Below, one piece after another: positions 20,912-29,515 of a DNA stretch of 64,000 bases. The notes under the pieces were generated by a model. It saw only the letters and a list, made by a program, of their open reading frames with translations. It did not search any database and was not told where the DNA came from. Source of the stretch: Caldilineaceae bacterium (GTDB lineage: Bacteria; Chloroflexota; Anaerolineae; Caldilineales; Caldilineaceae). Each line of letters starts with the position of its first letter. The first letter of the stretch is position 1. The DNA is taken from positions 16,337 through 80,336 of the forward strand of contig JAJEBF010000038.1 in NCBI GenBank assembly GCA_022824025.1, read 5' to 3'. Made by a program: the position numbers and the translations under genes.

Positions 20912-21124
20912 TCAGGCGCCTCTCCGTTGGCGTCCATATCTCTCAACGGCTCGTTGCAGTCGTAATTGGTTAGCTCCAAGACCCTTAATCTTGGCGTAGT
21001 GTACGATCAGATCCCACGTGGCGTCGAGACGCGCCTGAGGTGTTTGCGCCTGCCAGAAACGCAGATCAAATGAACGGTCCAACTCTTCCAACTTGCCGCG
21101 TCTTTCAATGAAATCTTTTCGCAT
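20912..21124 (-). CDS. Small conserved hypothetical protein
   Basis: A 70-residue basic protein with the pattern FDLRFWQAQTPQARLDATWD and LRLQRAVERYGRQRR. Similar small proteins are common in cyanobacteria and Chloroflexota (recollection, not a search). No membrane segment or known motif. An AGGGG sequence lies about 14 nt before the ATG. Some relatives sit beside toxin or nucleotidyltransferase genes, but none is adjacent here. Confidence 0.6.
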   Translation of the reverse strand: MRKDFIERRGKLEELDRSFDLRFWQAQTPQARLDATWDLIVHYAKIKGLGANQLRLQRAVERYGRQRRGA

Positions 21125-21220
21125 TTTTCAAATTGTTCACCCCTTTTCGCGCCGTTGTTTACCCGCAGACACAGCATAACTGCCGGGGCCAGTTCGGCTG
21201 CGCTGAGCCTTAGCGTGCAC

Positions 21221-22363
21221 TTACGCCCAGTCGGTGGCCACGGTGAGGGAGCGCACGCGATCTTCGTCCCAGACGGCGCCCCAGCCGGGGCCGTTGGGCG
21301 GGGCGATGCGGCCGTCTTCGATGAGAGGCGCGTTGAGGAGACCCCACGCCTCGCCTTCGGCGCGCAGGTCGCGGGGACCGTTTGCGCCGAAGAGTTCGAA
21401 AAAGTCGGTGTTGTCGATGCAGCAGCCGGCCGCAGCATGCCCGATCCCGTAGAGATGGCCGGGACCGTGCAGCTCGACGTTTGCGCCGCGTAGTTCGGCG
21501 AAGTGGGCCAGTTTGCGTACCAGGGTGAGGCCATGGCCTACCCGTGCGCGCAGCCGGTCGGTGGCGCCCTGGATGAGCCACTGGGCGGATAGGTCCACGT
21601 CGTGGCAGAGCCGTTCGGTGGCCATGATGGGGATGGTGAGCGTGCGGCAGAGCTCCTGGTACTGGTTCATCTTCTGTTCGTGCATCGGCTCTTCGAGCCA
21701 GACGTAGTCCAACTCCTCCATCGCTTTTCCCACTTCGATGGCTTCGCGCAGGGTATAAGAGCAGACGGGATCGTTGAGCAGGTCGTAACTGTCGCCTACG
21801 TTTTTGCGAATTTCGGTGAGCAGGGGGATATCGCCCTTGCCGCCCCGGTAGGTGTGCAGTTTGTAGGCGTTTACGCCGAAGGCGCGGCCGCGCTCGATGT
21901 GATCGAGATAGCCCTGCGGGGTCAGTTCGTGGTCGGTGAGGTAGACGGGCAGGCGGTCGCGCACGCGGCCGATGAGGGCGTAGACGGGCAGGCCGGCGGC
22001 TTTGCCGGCGATGTCCCAGAGGCAGTTGTCGAAGTCGCCGAACCAGCCGGGCTGCTGGTAGACCCAGCGCGTGCCTTTTTGCAGCATCTGGAAGAGCCGT
22101 TCGCGGGCGAAGGGGCTTTCGCCGACGGCGTGGGTCTTGAGGATGTCGAGCTGGGCCCTGGTGATGGAGGCGGGGGCGACGCGACCGGTGATGCCCTGGT
22201 CGGTTTCCACGTCGAGAATCTGCATCTGCATGGGTGTGGTGGAGGACAGTGGGGTGTGCGTGTACTGAATGCGGCGCAGGCCGGCGGTCTGTTTCAGCCG
22301 GTAGTCGGGTTGGGTGAGGGTTGGGTGTTGGAGTGTGCGGAGTTTGACGTCGGTGATTTTCAT
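21221..22363 (-). CDS. Mandelate racemase/muconate lactonizing enzyme family protein (paralogue A)
   Basis: A 380-residue enolase-superfamily enzyme. The N-terminal capping domain is followed by the barrel. Probable metal ligands are Asp 198 (LLNDPV), Glu 224 (WLEEPM) and Glu 250 (MATERL). The usual K-x-K acid/base motif is K-L-H (Lys 168, His 170) in NAYKLHTY. The C-terminus is unusually rich in Trp and Gly-Pro. About four of five residues match the adjacent paralogue at 22566. Likely an acid-sugar dehydratase, but the reaction is not assignable. Confidence 0.85.
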   Translation of the reverse strand: MKITDVKLRTLQHPTLTQPDYRLKQTAGLRRIQYTHTPLSSTTPMQMQILDVETDQGITGRVAPASITRAQLDILKTHAVGESPFARERLFQMLQKGTRWVYQQPGWFGDFDNCLWDIAGKAAGLPVYALIGRVRDRLPVYLTDHELTPQGYLDHIERGRAFGVNAYKLHTYRGGKGDIPLLTEIRKNVGDSYDLLNDPVCSYTLREAIEVGKAMEELDYVWLEEPMHEQKMNQYQELCRTLTIPIMATERLCHDVDLSAQWLIQGATDRLRARVGHGLTLVRKLAHFAELRGANVELHGPGHLYGIGHAAAGCCIDNTDFFELFGANGPRDLRAEGEAWGLLNAPLIEDGRIAPPNGPGWGAVWDEDRVRSLTVATDWA

Positions 22364-22368
22364 GACTT

Positions 22369-22401
22369 CAGTGGTCAGTGGTTAGTGGTCAGTGGTTAGT
22401 G
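22369..22401. repeat. CAGTGGT-type heptad repeat
   Basis: About five 7-bp units, immediately upstream of the ATG of paralogue A (5 bp away), occupying the place where a ribosome site would be expected. The remaining gap to 22566 shows nothing else. Confidence 0.7.
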
Positions 22402-22565
22402 AAGCCCTGGGGAGGGCCGGAGTTGGCGCCGTTTTAGCCCGCGTATGCGGGCATTGCTGGCGAACGCGCAGATTGCTCGAACGGTCCGGTTAAACTGTCT
22501 TGGCCCATTGTTGAGCCGGTTGCTCTCACTTACGCGTGTGGATCGGTCCTCACAGATCACGTCAT

Positions 22566-23702
22566 TCAGTCGGTGGCGACGGTTAGGGAGCGGATGCGGT
22601 CTTCGTCCCAGGCGGCGCCCCAGCCGGGGCCGTCGGGGGGCGCGATGTGGCCGTCTTCGATCAGGGGGGCGTTGAGGAGGCCCCACTCTTCGCCTTCGGA
22701 GCGTAGGCGCTTGGCGTCGGCCTGGCCGAGAAGCTCGTAGAAGTCGGTGTTGTCGATGCAACAGCCGGTATGGGCATGGACGAGCCCGTAGAGTCCGCCG
22801 GGCCCGTTCAGCTCGACGTTGGCGCCATGGAGCTCGGCGAAGTGGGCGAGTTTGAGGATCTGGGTGAGGCCGAAGGTGGCGCGGGCGCGCAGACGGTCTG
22901 TTGCGCCCTGGATGAGCCACTGGGCGGTGAGGTCCATGTCGTACATGAGGCGCTCGGTGGCCATGATGGGGATTGTGAGCGTGCGGCAGAGCTCCTGATA
23001 CTGGTTCATCTTCTGCTCGTGCATGGGCTCTTCGAGCCAGATGTAGTCAAGCTCTTCCATGGCGCGGCCGACTTCGATGGCTTCGCGCAGGTTGTAGGAG
23101 CAGACGGGATCGTTGAGCAGGTCGTAGGCGTCGCCGACAGCTTTGCGCACGTCGGTCAGTATGGGGATGTCGGCCTTGCCGCCTTTGTAGGTGTGCAGCT
23201 TATAGGCATTGACGCCGAAGGCGCGGCCGCCTTCGATGTGGTCGAGGTAGCCCTGCAGGTCCATGTCGCCGCCGGTGAGGTAGACGGGCAGGCGGTCGCG
23301 CACGCGGCCGATGAGGGCGTAGACGGGCAGGCCGGCGGCTTTGCCGGCGATGTCCCAGAGGCAGTTGTCGAATTCGCCGAACCAGCCGGGGTCCTGGTAG
23401 ACCCAGCGGGTGCCTTTGTGCAGCATCTGGAAGAGCCGCTCGCGGGCAAAGGGGCTTTCGCCGATGGCGTGGGTCTTGAGGATGTCAAGCTGAAATTTGT
23501 TGATGGAGGTGGGGGCGATGCGGCCGGTGATGCCTTCGTCGGTTTCAACCTCGAGGATATGCATTTGCATGGGGGCGTCAATGGGCCGGCCGGTGTGCGT
23601 GTACTGAATGCGGCGGAGGCCGGGCACCTGGATGAGGCGGTGGCGGCTCTGTGTGAGGGTGGGGTGTTGGAGGGTGTGGAGTTTGACGTCGGTGATTTTC
23701 AT
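22566..23702 (-). CDS. Mandelate racemase/muconate lactonizing enzyme family protein (paralogue B)
   Basis: A 378-residue paralogue of the neighbouring gene, with the same K-L-H motif (AYKLHTY), Asp in LLNDPV, Glu in WLEEPM and Glu in MATERL. Differences cluster in residues 19-45, at 142-150 and near the C-terminus, regions that in this superfamily often shape the substrate pocket. The two genes therefore probably act on related but different acid sugars. The upstream region 23712-23745 carries another degenerate heptad repeat. Confidence 0.85.
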   Translation of the reverse strand: MKITDVKLHTLQHPTLTQSRHRLIQVPGLRRIQYTHTGRPIDAPMQMHILEVETDEGITGRIAPTSINKFQLDILKTHAIGESPFARERLFQMLHKGTRWVYQDPGWFGEFDNCLWDIAGKAAGLPVYALIGRVRDRLPVYLTGGDMDLQGYLDHIEGGRAFGVNAYKLHTYKGGKADIPILTDVRKAVGDAYDLLNDPVCSYNLREAIEVGRAMEELDYIWLEEPMHEQKMNQYQELCRTLTIPIMATERLMYDMDLTAQWLIQGATDRLRARATFGLTQILKLAHFAELHGANVELNGPGGLYGLVHAHTGCCIDNTDFYELLGQADAKRLRSEGEEWGLLNAPLIEDGHIAPPDGPGWGAAWDEDRIRSLTVATD

Positions 23703-23711
23703 GGTGAACCT

Positions 23712-23745
23712 CAGCGGTCAGTGGTTGGTTGATAGTGTCCAGTGA
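23712..23745. repeat. Degenerate CAGTGGT-type heptad repeat
   Basis: Reads CAGCGGTCAGTGGTTGGTTG and further degenerate units, just upstream of paralogue B. This mirrors the placement at 22369 upstream of paralogue A, so the repeat may have been duplicated together with the gene. Confidence 0.5.
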
Positions 23746-23767
23746 TTAGGTACGGCGAGCAAAGGGG

Positions 23768-24988
23768 TCATAGTGGCTGTTCTGACTGCAGGGACTTTGC
23801 GGCGAAGATGGTGAGGTGCAGCGTTTCGTCGATCTGTTCATAGACCGGCGCTTTGCCGCTCAGGGCTGTGCTTTCGTCCAGAATGATTCCCACGCCTTCG
23901 CCGCGCCGCTCCAGGAAGTATCGCCTGGCCACCTGTCTGCCGACGTTGTCTTCAACCGTTATTTCAGATAGCAGGCGGGCCAGGAGCTCGTTGCGGGTAG
24001 CCTGGCCGTAGCGCAGCCGTTCCACGGTTAGTGTGTTGGCCAGCGCGCCTGGCGAACTCAGTTCCAATCTGTCGGCAAACATGAAGAGGCGGATTTTTGA
24101 GGCGGTCCTTGAATAGTCTCTGTGTACGACGGCATTGACCAGGGCTTCGAAGACTGCTCTCATGCTGTATTGGGGTTGTTCCGTTCTGCCAATGTCTTTA
24201 CGTGCGGAGACCTGATTGTATCTTTCCACAAACTTATAGGCGTCCATGACTTGCCGGTCCAGTGGGCCTCTGAAATCCTTGGCGTCGATCTGGTAATTTG
24301 CATCCATTGTTTTGCCGCGATAGAAGACGGCCTGGATGAAACTGTTGTAGAGGTAGTCGTCGGGCCTGTCGTGGCACATGAGAAGGCCGGCGACGGAGGC
24401 GCGAAACACTGGTCCGTCTTTGACAAGGAGTCGCCTTTTCTGCAGCAAATCCTCGACCTCGTTCTCGGTGGCCCCTTCTCTTATGAAACGTTGATAATGG
24501 TCTTTGCGGAGGGTGTCTCTGGTTGTATTCGGCACGACCTGTTCGTCGAACGATATAATCCGCGCCTGTGAACGGCTCTGAAGCAGCCGGGCTAGTTGAT
24601 CGGTTGGCATTACGCGTTTGCTACTGCCTTGGCGGGTGAGGTATCCACCAGGGCTTTTGTGAACAAAGAGGCTACGGGGGACATCTATTTTGAGCAGGAC
24701 TTTTCCTTCAAGGCGCAGTTTCTCGGTGAAAATCGAGACTTGGGGTTCGATGCTGTCGCGGCAGATTTCGACCACGGTTCCTTCGGCATCGTTCAGACTG
24801 CGAGGATTCAGACCGACGATTTCTCCATGATCGTCTACTCCAATCAGCAGCACGCCACCGCGGACGTTGGCGAAGGCCGCTATCTCGTCGGCAAGGGCGT
24901 CTCTGCGAGGGAGTTCCCTTTTGAATTCGATGGTTGAGTCCTCACCGAGTTGGATTTTCTCGATTAGATTGGACAGATTGTCAAACAT
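23768..24988 (-). CDS. AlbA_2/Schlafen-type putative DNA-binding protein with C-terminal GHKL ATPase-like domain
   Basis: A 406-residue protein. The N-terminal AlbA_2 (divergent AAA-4/Schlafen) domain shows STIEFKRELPRRDALADEI, AFANVRGGVLLIGVDDHGEI and PGGYLTRQGSS. The C-terminal part (about 270-380) has FEALVNAVVHRDYSR and a GHKL-like fold typical of HATPase_c_4. These proteins are usually annotated as transcriptional regulators or ATP-binding proteins; some relatives act in phage defence. The gene stands alone. Confidence 0.82.
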   Translation of the reverse strand: MFDNLSNLIEKIQLGEDSTIEFKRELPRRDALADEIAAFANVRGGVLLIGVDDHGEIVGLNPRSLNDAEGTVVEICRDSIEPQVSIFTEKLRLEGKVLLKIDVPRSLFVHKSPGGYLTRQGSSKRVMPTDQLARLLQSRSQARIISFDEQVVPNTTRDTLRKDHYQRFIREGATENEVEDLLQKRRLLVKDGPVFRASVAGLLMCHDRPDDYLYNSFIQAVFYRGKTMDANYQIDAKDFRGPLDRQVMDAYKFVERYNQVSARKDIGRTEQPQYSMRAVFEALVNAVVHRDYSRTASKIRLFMFADRLELSSPGALANTLTVERLRYGQATRNELLARLLSEITVEDNVGRQVARRYFLERRGEGVGIILDESTALSGKAPVYEQIDETLHLTIFAAKSLQSEQPL

Positions 24989-25085
24989 TGATGGATTCTT
25001 CAGATGAACACCCTGATCTCGCTAACTATGAGCATCGAGGCAGGGCTTAAATCTGCCTGGGAAGAGGCTCCAAATGGGAAGAGGT

Positions 25086-25304
25086 TCAGGGAGTCGGCGC
25101 TCGCTGCAGGTGTGACCATGCCGCTTCCTCCTCGGGACGATTCCAGTCTTCAGCAAGAGCGGCTTCACTCAGCAAAGCGGTCTCAGAAACGCATACTTTA
25201 TCAGAGAGTATCGTTACAAATGCGCGCCGAGGCTCTGGAAGTTGGACGGGCTCCAGCAAGCGCACATTTCCTTGTTCATCAATTGTCGCTTCAATCGTCT
25301 GCAA
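25086..25304 (-). CDS. Orphan antitoxin-like small protein
   Basis: 72 residues from a TTG start. The pattern MQTIEATIDEQGNVRLLEPV plus ALLSEAALAEDWNRPEEEAAW matches a widespread small antitoxin-type family often found before PIN toxins in cyanobacteria and Chloroflexota (recollection). No toxin gene follows: the next gene on this strand is the AlbA-type ATPase 97 bp on. It may be a solitary remnant. Confidence 0.6.
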   Translation of the reverse strand: MQTIEATIDEQGNVRLLEPVQLPEPRRAFVTILSDKVCVSETALLSEAALAEDWNRPEEEAAWSHLQRAPTP

Positions 25305-25419
25305 CGTTACTGCCTACTCGCTGTGTCTGAAGCGCCTATAGTATATTCGCTGCTCTGACCACGAAAACTCGGTAATTCGAGATCCAGTGTACCTTTCTTT
25401 GACGCCATGCTCAAACGAC

Positions 25420-25536
25420 CTAACTTCTTCTCTCCATGACCCAGAGTGTCCACGGGAAGGTTGGGACGACGCTGATGGCGGCGAGCGACCGGATGATTGA
25501 CGGGATGGTGAGGCTGGTGTCGAGGGTGGCGGAGTT
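25420..25536 (-). pseudogene. C-terminal remnant of a third MFS transporter
   Basis: About 36 codons reading ATLDTSLTIPSIIRSLAAIS, then VVPT and TLWVM. This closely matches the last 38 residues of the MFS protein at 28159-29427 (AALDTSLTISSIIWFLAAIS and onward). It lacks the other ten or more helices. Lies in the otherwise empty 25305-25854 gap. Confidence 0.75.
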
Positions 25537-25854
25537 GAGACCATTGACCCCGCCCGTTCTGCACGAACTGGCCCTATTGGGTTGGAGGGCAGGTTGAGCG
25601 GGCTCGCATGCATCGTTGCACGAAAGGGACATCGCAACTTAGAGGAACGGACTTTGTCCCCAACGCGTTTCAAAAGATATTAGCGGGAAGGCACAATCGC
25701 TGGCTGGAGGGGAGTTGAGCTCGGGCAATACGAATCTTTTGGCAGCGATTCAGGCGTCCGCAAGGGTTGTCCCTACGCTGGACTATATGTTTACGAAGCC
25801 CAGCTTGCCCAGTCAATTGCGGGGCATTTCAGGATCATTGTGGGAGTGGCTCAT

Positions 25855-27966
25855 CTATCCAGGCGTCGGCGTTGGCGTGGCAGTGGCCGTTGGCGTGGCT
25901 GTGGCAGTAGGCGTGGCCGTAGGTGCATTTATGTTGGCAACACTAACAGATGGCGAGAAGGTCGCTCCTACGTCGTTATGGGCGCGCACTCTGAAGTAGT
26001 ATGTGGTCTTGTAGGGAAGATTGGTTACGGTTGCGCTGGTTCCGCTAATGCTGATTCTTATGTCCTCTCGAACATAGCCTTCGATGTCAACGTCAACACC
26101 ATCGTATGGGAGCTTTACCCATCTTCTCAGGAATCCAAAGACGACGTAGTGGTACAACCAAACATCATAGGAGGCCGTTTCCGGAACCGGTTCCCAGGAG
26201 ATTGACACGCTTCCGTTGCTATTCATGCTGGCGGTGGGTCTGTTCGGCGCAGAAGGCCAGCCTACGGGGGTCGGGGTGATTGTAGGTGTGAGGGTAGGCG
26301 TGGGCGTGGGCAACAGACGATATTCCTCAGGATTGGTCGCGCTGCCTGATGTGGAGATTCTCAGTCCGACTGAGTTTTCGGCTATGACTCTGAATGAGTA
26401 GGAAGGGAAGTCGGTGGGCATATTGGTCAACACAGCGCTTGAGCCGTTGAAGGTGAATGAGATTCCTCGTCTTGCCGCCTCATCTTTCACAGATCTCCAG
26501 TAGGGATAGGCCCAATACCACAGATCATAGTAGGTGGCGCGAGGCACATCATCCCAGTCGACGCTAACATGGCCTGCGCCCAGGACAACGACGCTTGGGG
26601 GCTCCGGGACATCGGGTTCTACGGAATACTGCGGCGTAGACGTTGGCGTTGATGTCGGCGATGCCGTGGAGGTAGGTGTCGTGGTCGTTGCCGGCGTACC
26701 TGTGAGCGTGGGGGTGGGCGTAGAATCGAGCTGCTGTTGTTGGGACTCCGGTGTGGGTGTAGCTGTCGGTGTGGCCGTGTGCGAAGGGATCGTCAGGGTG
26801 GCATACGTTGACCATGCGCTCGTAACGCCGGTGGCGCCCACGGAACGGACGGCGTAGGAGTAGGTCGTGCCGGGGTTGACGCTGGTATGGGTAAAGGAGG
26901 TATCTGTCAGGTTATCGCCCCCAATCTGCCGCCACTCGTTGACGCTGTCCCAGACCCAAAGCTCATAGCGCGCCGCGCCGGTTACAGCCAGCCAACTCAG
27001 GCTCACTCTATTTGATGTTACGCCCGCCGACAACAACGGCACTGCAGGCGGTGTGGCCGTTGCCGTTGACGTGGCTGTGGCTGCCTTTGTGGCGGTGGTG
27101 GTGGCTGTGGCGGTAACTGTAGGTGTAGATGTAACCGTGGCCGTTGGCGTAGCAGTGAAGGTTGGATCGCCTGGATTTCGCGGCAAGGACGGCTGCGGGG
27201 TAAGTGTTGCCGTCGGTGTTGCTGTGGGAGTGGCTGTCGGCGCGGCGGTGGGTGTGGCGGTCGTTGTAACAGTGTGTTCCGGGCCCTGTTGTTCCGGGAG
27301 CGCGGTTGCGTGGACAGATCTCGACCATCCGCTATTCTCGCCTTCGTCGTTCACGGCGCGGATGGAGTAGTAGTAGGTTGTTCCAGCCGTGCGGCCCGTA
27401 CGGGTATAGGTTGTGCCGGTCAGGTTGTCGCCGCCGATCTGCTGCCAGTCGTTGACGCTGTCCCACTCCCACAACTCGTAGCGCACAGCGTCAGTCACCG
27501 CTGTCCAACTCAGTTCTATCCCGTCCGCGGTCGCCTGCGCGGTAAGTGTCGGCGTAGACAGAGCGGGTAAGCCCGGCGTAGCGGACACATAGTCCGACCA
27601 TGCGCTGGTTTCGTCTTCAGCGTTGACAGCGCGGACCGCGTAGTAGTAGGTCGTACCGTCTGTGACGTTGGTGTGCGTATAGGAGGTTCCGGTGAGGTTG
27701 TTCCCGCCGATTCGCTGCCAGCCGTCGGCGCTGGTCCAGGCATACAGGTCATAGCGCGTTGCGCCTGTGATGGCCGTCCAGCTCAGCGCCACGCCGTTTT
27801 CCCCGGTCTGCGCTGTCAGCGTCGGCGTAACGAGGGTGGCTTCTGTTGCATCCTGCTGGGCCGTGGCCTGGTCAGTAAGAGACAAGCTGGCAACAATGGT
27901 CAATAGGGCAATCGCCAGCAACAAACCAAGACCGACAAAGAGCTTGGATGCCTTTCGCCGCGACAT
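25855..27966 (-). CDS. Secreted fibronectin type III repeat protein with Thr/Pro-rich linkers
   Basis: A 703-residue exported protein. An N-terminal hydrophobic signal (residues about 9-32) precedes five FnIII-like modules at roughly 45-130, 137-222, 310-395, 450-545 and 572-680. The first three share LSWTAITGATRYDLYAW-like and TTYYYAVRAV-like blocks. Modules are separated by low-complexity TPTATPTAT linkers, and the protein ends in the same linker with no following module or sorting signal, so the C-terminus may be truncated. Probably a cell-surface or matrix protein that binds carbohydrate or protein. No catalytic motif was seen. Confidence 0.82.
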   Translation of the reverse strand: MSRRKASKLFVGLGLLLAIALLTIVASLSLTDQATAQQDATEATLVTPTLTAQTGENGVALSWTAITGATRYDLYAWTSADGWQRIGGNNLTGTSYTHTNVTDGTTYYYAVRAVNAEDETSAWSDYVSATPGLPALSTPTLTAQATADGIELSWTAVTDAVRYELWEWDSVNDWQQIGGDNLTGTTYTRTGRTAGTTYYYSIRAVNDEGENSGWSRSVHATALPEQQGPEHTVTTTATPTAAPTATPTATPTATLTPQPSLPRNPGDPTFTATPTATVTSTPTVTATATTTATKAATATSTATATPPAVPLLSAGVTSNRVSLSWLAVTGAARYELWVWDSVNEWRQIGGDNLTDTSFTHTSVNPGTTYSYAVRSVGATGVTSAWSTYATLTIPSHTATPTATPTPESQQQQLDSTPTPTLTGTPATTTTPTSTASPTSTPTSTPQYSVEPDVPEPPSVVVLGAGHVSVDWDDVPRATYYDLWYWAYPYWRSVKDEAARRGISFTFNGSSAVLTNMPTDFPSYSFRVIAENSVGLRISTSGSATNPEEYRLLPTPTPTLTPTITPTPVGWPSAPNRPTASMNSNGSVSISWEPVPETASYDVWLYHYVVFGFLRRWVKLPYDGVDVDIEGYVREDIRISISGTSATVTNLPYKTTYYFRVRAHNDVGATFSPSVSVANINAPTATPTATATPTATATPTPTPG

Positions 27967-28158
27967 ATTTGCTACGTCTCCAAGGTCTAACGGGCCGACA
28001 AAGGACGTTCAGATTCGGATCCGCCGCGGTACAGTCTTCCAAGCCGGAAAATTCTGAAGCTTCTTGCGACGAACGCAATTACAGCAATAATAGACGATTC
28101 AGTTGAAAACTCAAATTCCCTGTCTCGAACCTTGGGTGACTGCCCTCCCGGACCCATT

Positions 28159-29427
28159 TCAGGCCGCGGGCCGCCTACTACGCATCACCCACAGCGTCCA
28201 CAGGACGGTGGGGACGACGCTGATGGCGGCCAGAAACCAGATGATGGAGGAGATGGTGAGACTGGTGTCGAGGGCGGCGCCGACGAGGCTGGAGGCGAGG
28301 GCGCTGCCGAGGTAGAAGAACATAAAGTCGCTGGCGAAGACGCGGCCGCGGACTTCGTCGGGGACCATTTGGAGGAGGAGGTGAGTTGAGAAGACCCAGA
28401 TGACGCCGCTGCCGATGGAGCGCACGAAGGAGCCCAACAGGACAATCGGGAGGCTCAGGAGAGGGGCTGTCACCATGATGCCGGCGATGGAGATTACATA
28501 GCCGTATGCTATCCCTTCTTTGAGCGAGCGGGGATCGTCGCCGGTCAGTTTGCGTGCCAGGATGGGGCCGAGGCCGGAGCCGACACCGGTGAGGCCGAAC
28601 ATGAGGCCCATGCTGATGCCGCCGCCCTGGCCAACGATAAAGACCTGCTGGGAGATGGCTACCTGGATGACCTGGAAGGCGGTGGCGAGGAAGAGCGCCA
28701 TGGAGGCTTTCTGAAGTGCGACAATAAGAACGTCGAGGTGGGCGCGCAGATAGCGGAGACCGTTGAAGTACTGACGCACAGCCGCGGCGACGGTTTTGTC
28801 GGCGGCGGTGGATGCGAGCCTGGCGGGCATGCGCACCTGCGCGAGCAGGACGGCTGAGAGTAGGAAGGTAAAGGTGTCGAGGACGAAGGCTGGATACATG
28901 CCAAAGATGCCGGAGAAGAGTCCGCCGAGCGCGGCGCCGAGCGCGAGCATTACGGACCAGGTGGCGGAGCTGAGCGCGTTGACGGCGCCAAGCTCGCGGG
29001 GGTTGGCGATGTCGGGCAGGATGGCGGTATGGGCGGGGTCGAAGAAGCCGGTCATCGCCATCTGAACGGCTGTCAGGGTGTACAGGATCCAGACATCTCC
29101 GGGATCGCGTACGAGGATGAAGGCGAGGACGACGGCGGCGCGGATGAGGTCGGCCGCGATGAGGATGTGCTTTCGGTTATAGCGGTCAGCTGCGACGCCG
29201 GCGATGGGGCTGACGAGAAACGGCGCGAGCATGCGGACGACGAAGAGTGAGCCGACGGCCAGACCGGACTGGGTGAGCATGCCGACGAGGGCGGCCGAGG
29301 CGACGAGGTTGAACCAGTCCCCCAGCAGGCTGACGATCTGGCCGAACCAGAGGTAGCGGAAGTTGCGGTTGTCGCGGAGGAGGTCGGTGTAGCTGACGGC
29401 GGTCTGCGTCGTGGTATCTGCGGTCAT
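28159..29427 (-). CDS. MFS transporter (paralogue A)
   Basis: A 422-residue, 12-helix permease of the MFS_3/enterobactin-exporter-like group. NRNFRYLWFGQIVSLLGDWF is typical of the first helix, and motif A is GVAADRYNRKH between helices 2 and 3. Probably an efflux carrier of small molecules. Residues 20-91 match the downstream paralogue except at one position while the rest is clearly diverged. Tandem with 29516. Confidence 0.87.
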   Translation of the reverse strand: MTADTTTQTAVSYTDLLRDNRNFRYLWFGQIVSLLGDWFNLVASAALVGMLTQSGLAVGSLFVVRMLAPFLVSPIAGVAADRYNRKHILIAADLIRAAVVLAFILVRDPGDVWILYTLTAVQMAMTGFFDPAHTAILPDIANPRELGAVNALSSATWSVMLALGAALGGLFSGIFGMYPAFVLDTFTFLLSAVLLAQVRMPARLASTAADKTVAAAVRQYFNGLRYLRAHLDVLIVALQKASMALFLATAFQVIQVAISQQVFIVGQGGGISMGLMFGLTGVGSGLGPILARKLTGDDPRSLKEGIAYGYVISIAGIMVTAPLLSLPIVLLGSFVRSIGSGVIWVFSTHLLLQMVPDEVRGRVFASDFMFFYLGSALASSLVGAALDTSLTISSIIWFLAAISVVPTVLWTLWVMRSRRPAA

Positions 29428-29515
29428 TTAGTTTCGTTTCAGCGGCTGATGAGGATTAATTTCGCTTGTACCAGATCAACATACAGTAACAGACTCCGGC
29501 AGGGAGCCGAAAATT

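Noticed and set aside
23768..24988. Toxin partner for the antitoxin-like gene at 25086
   Set aside because: The AlbA-type ATPase is unlike known toxins of that family and is 97 bp away with no overlap.
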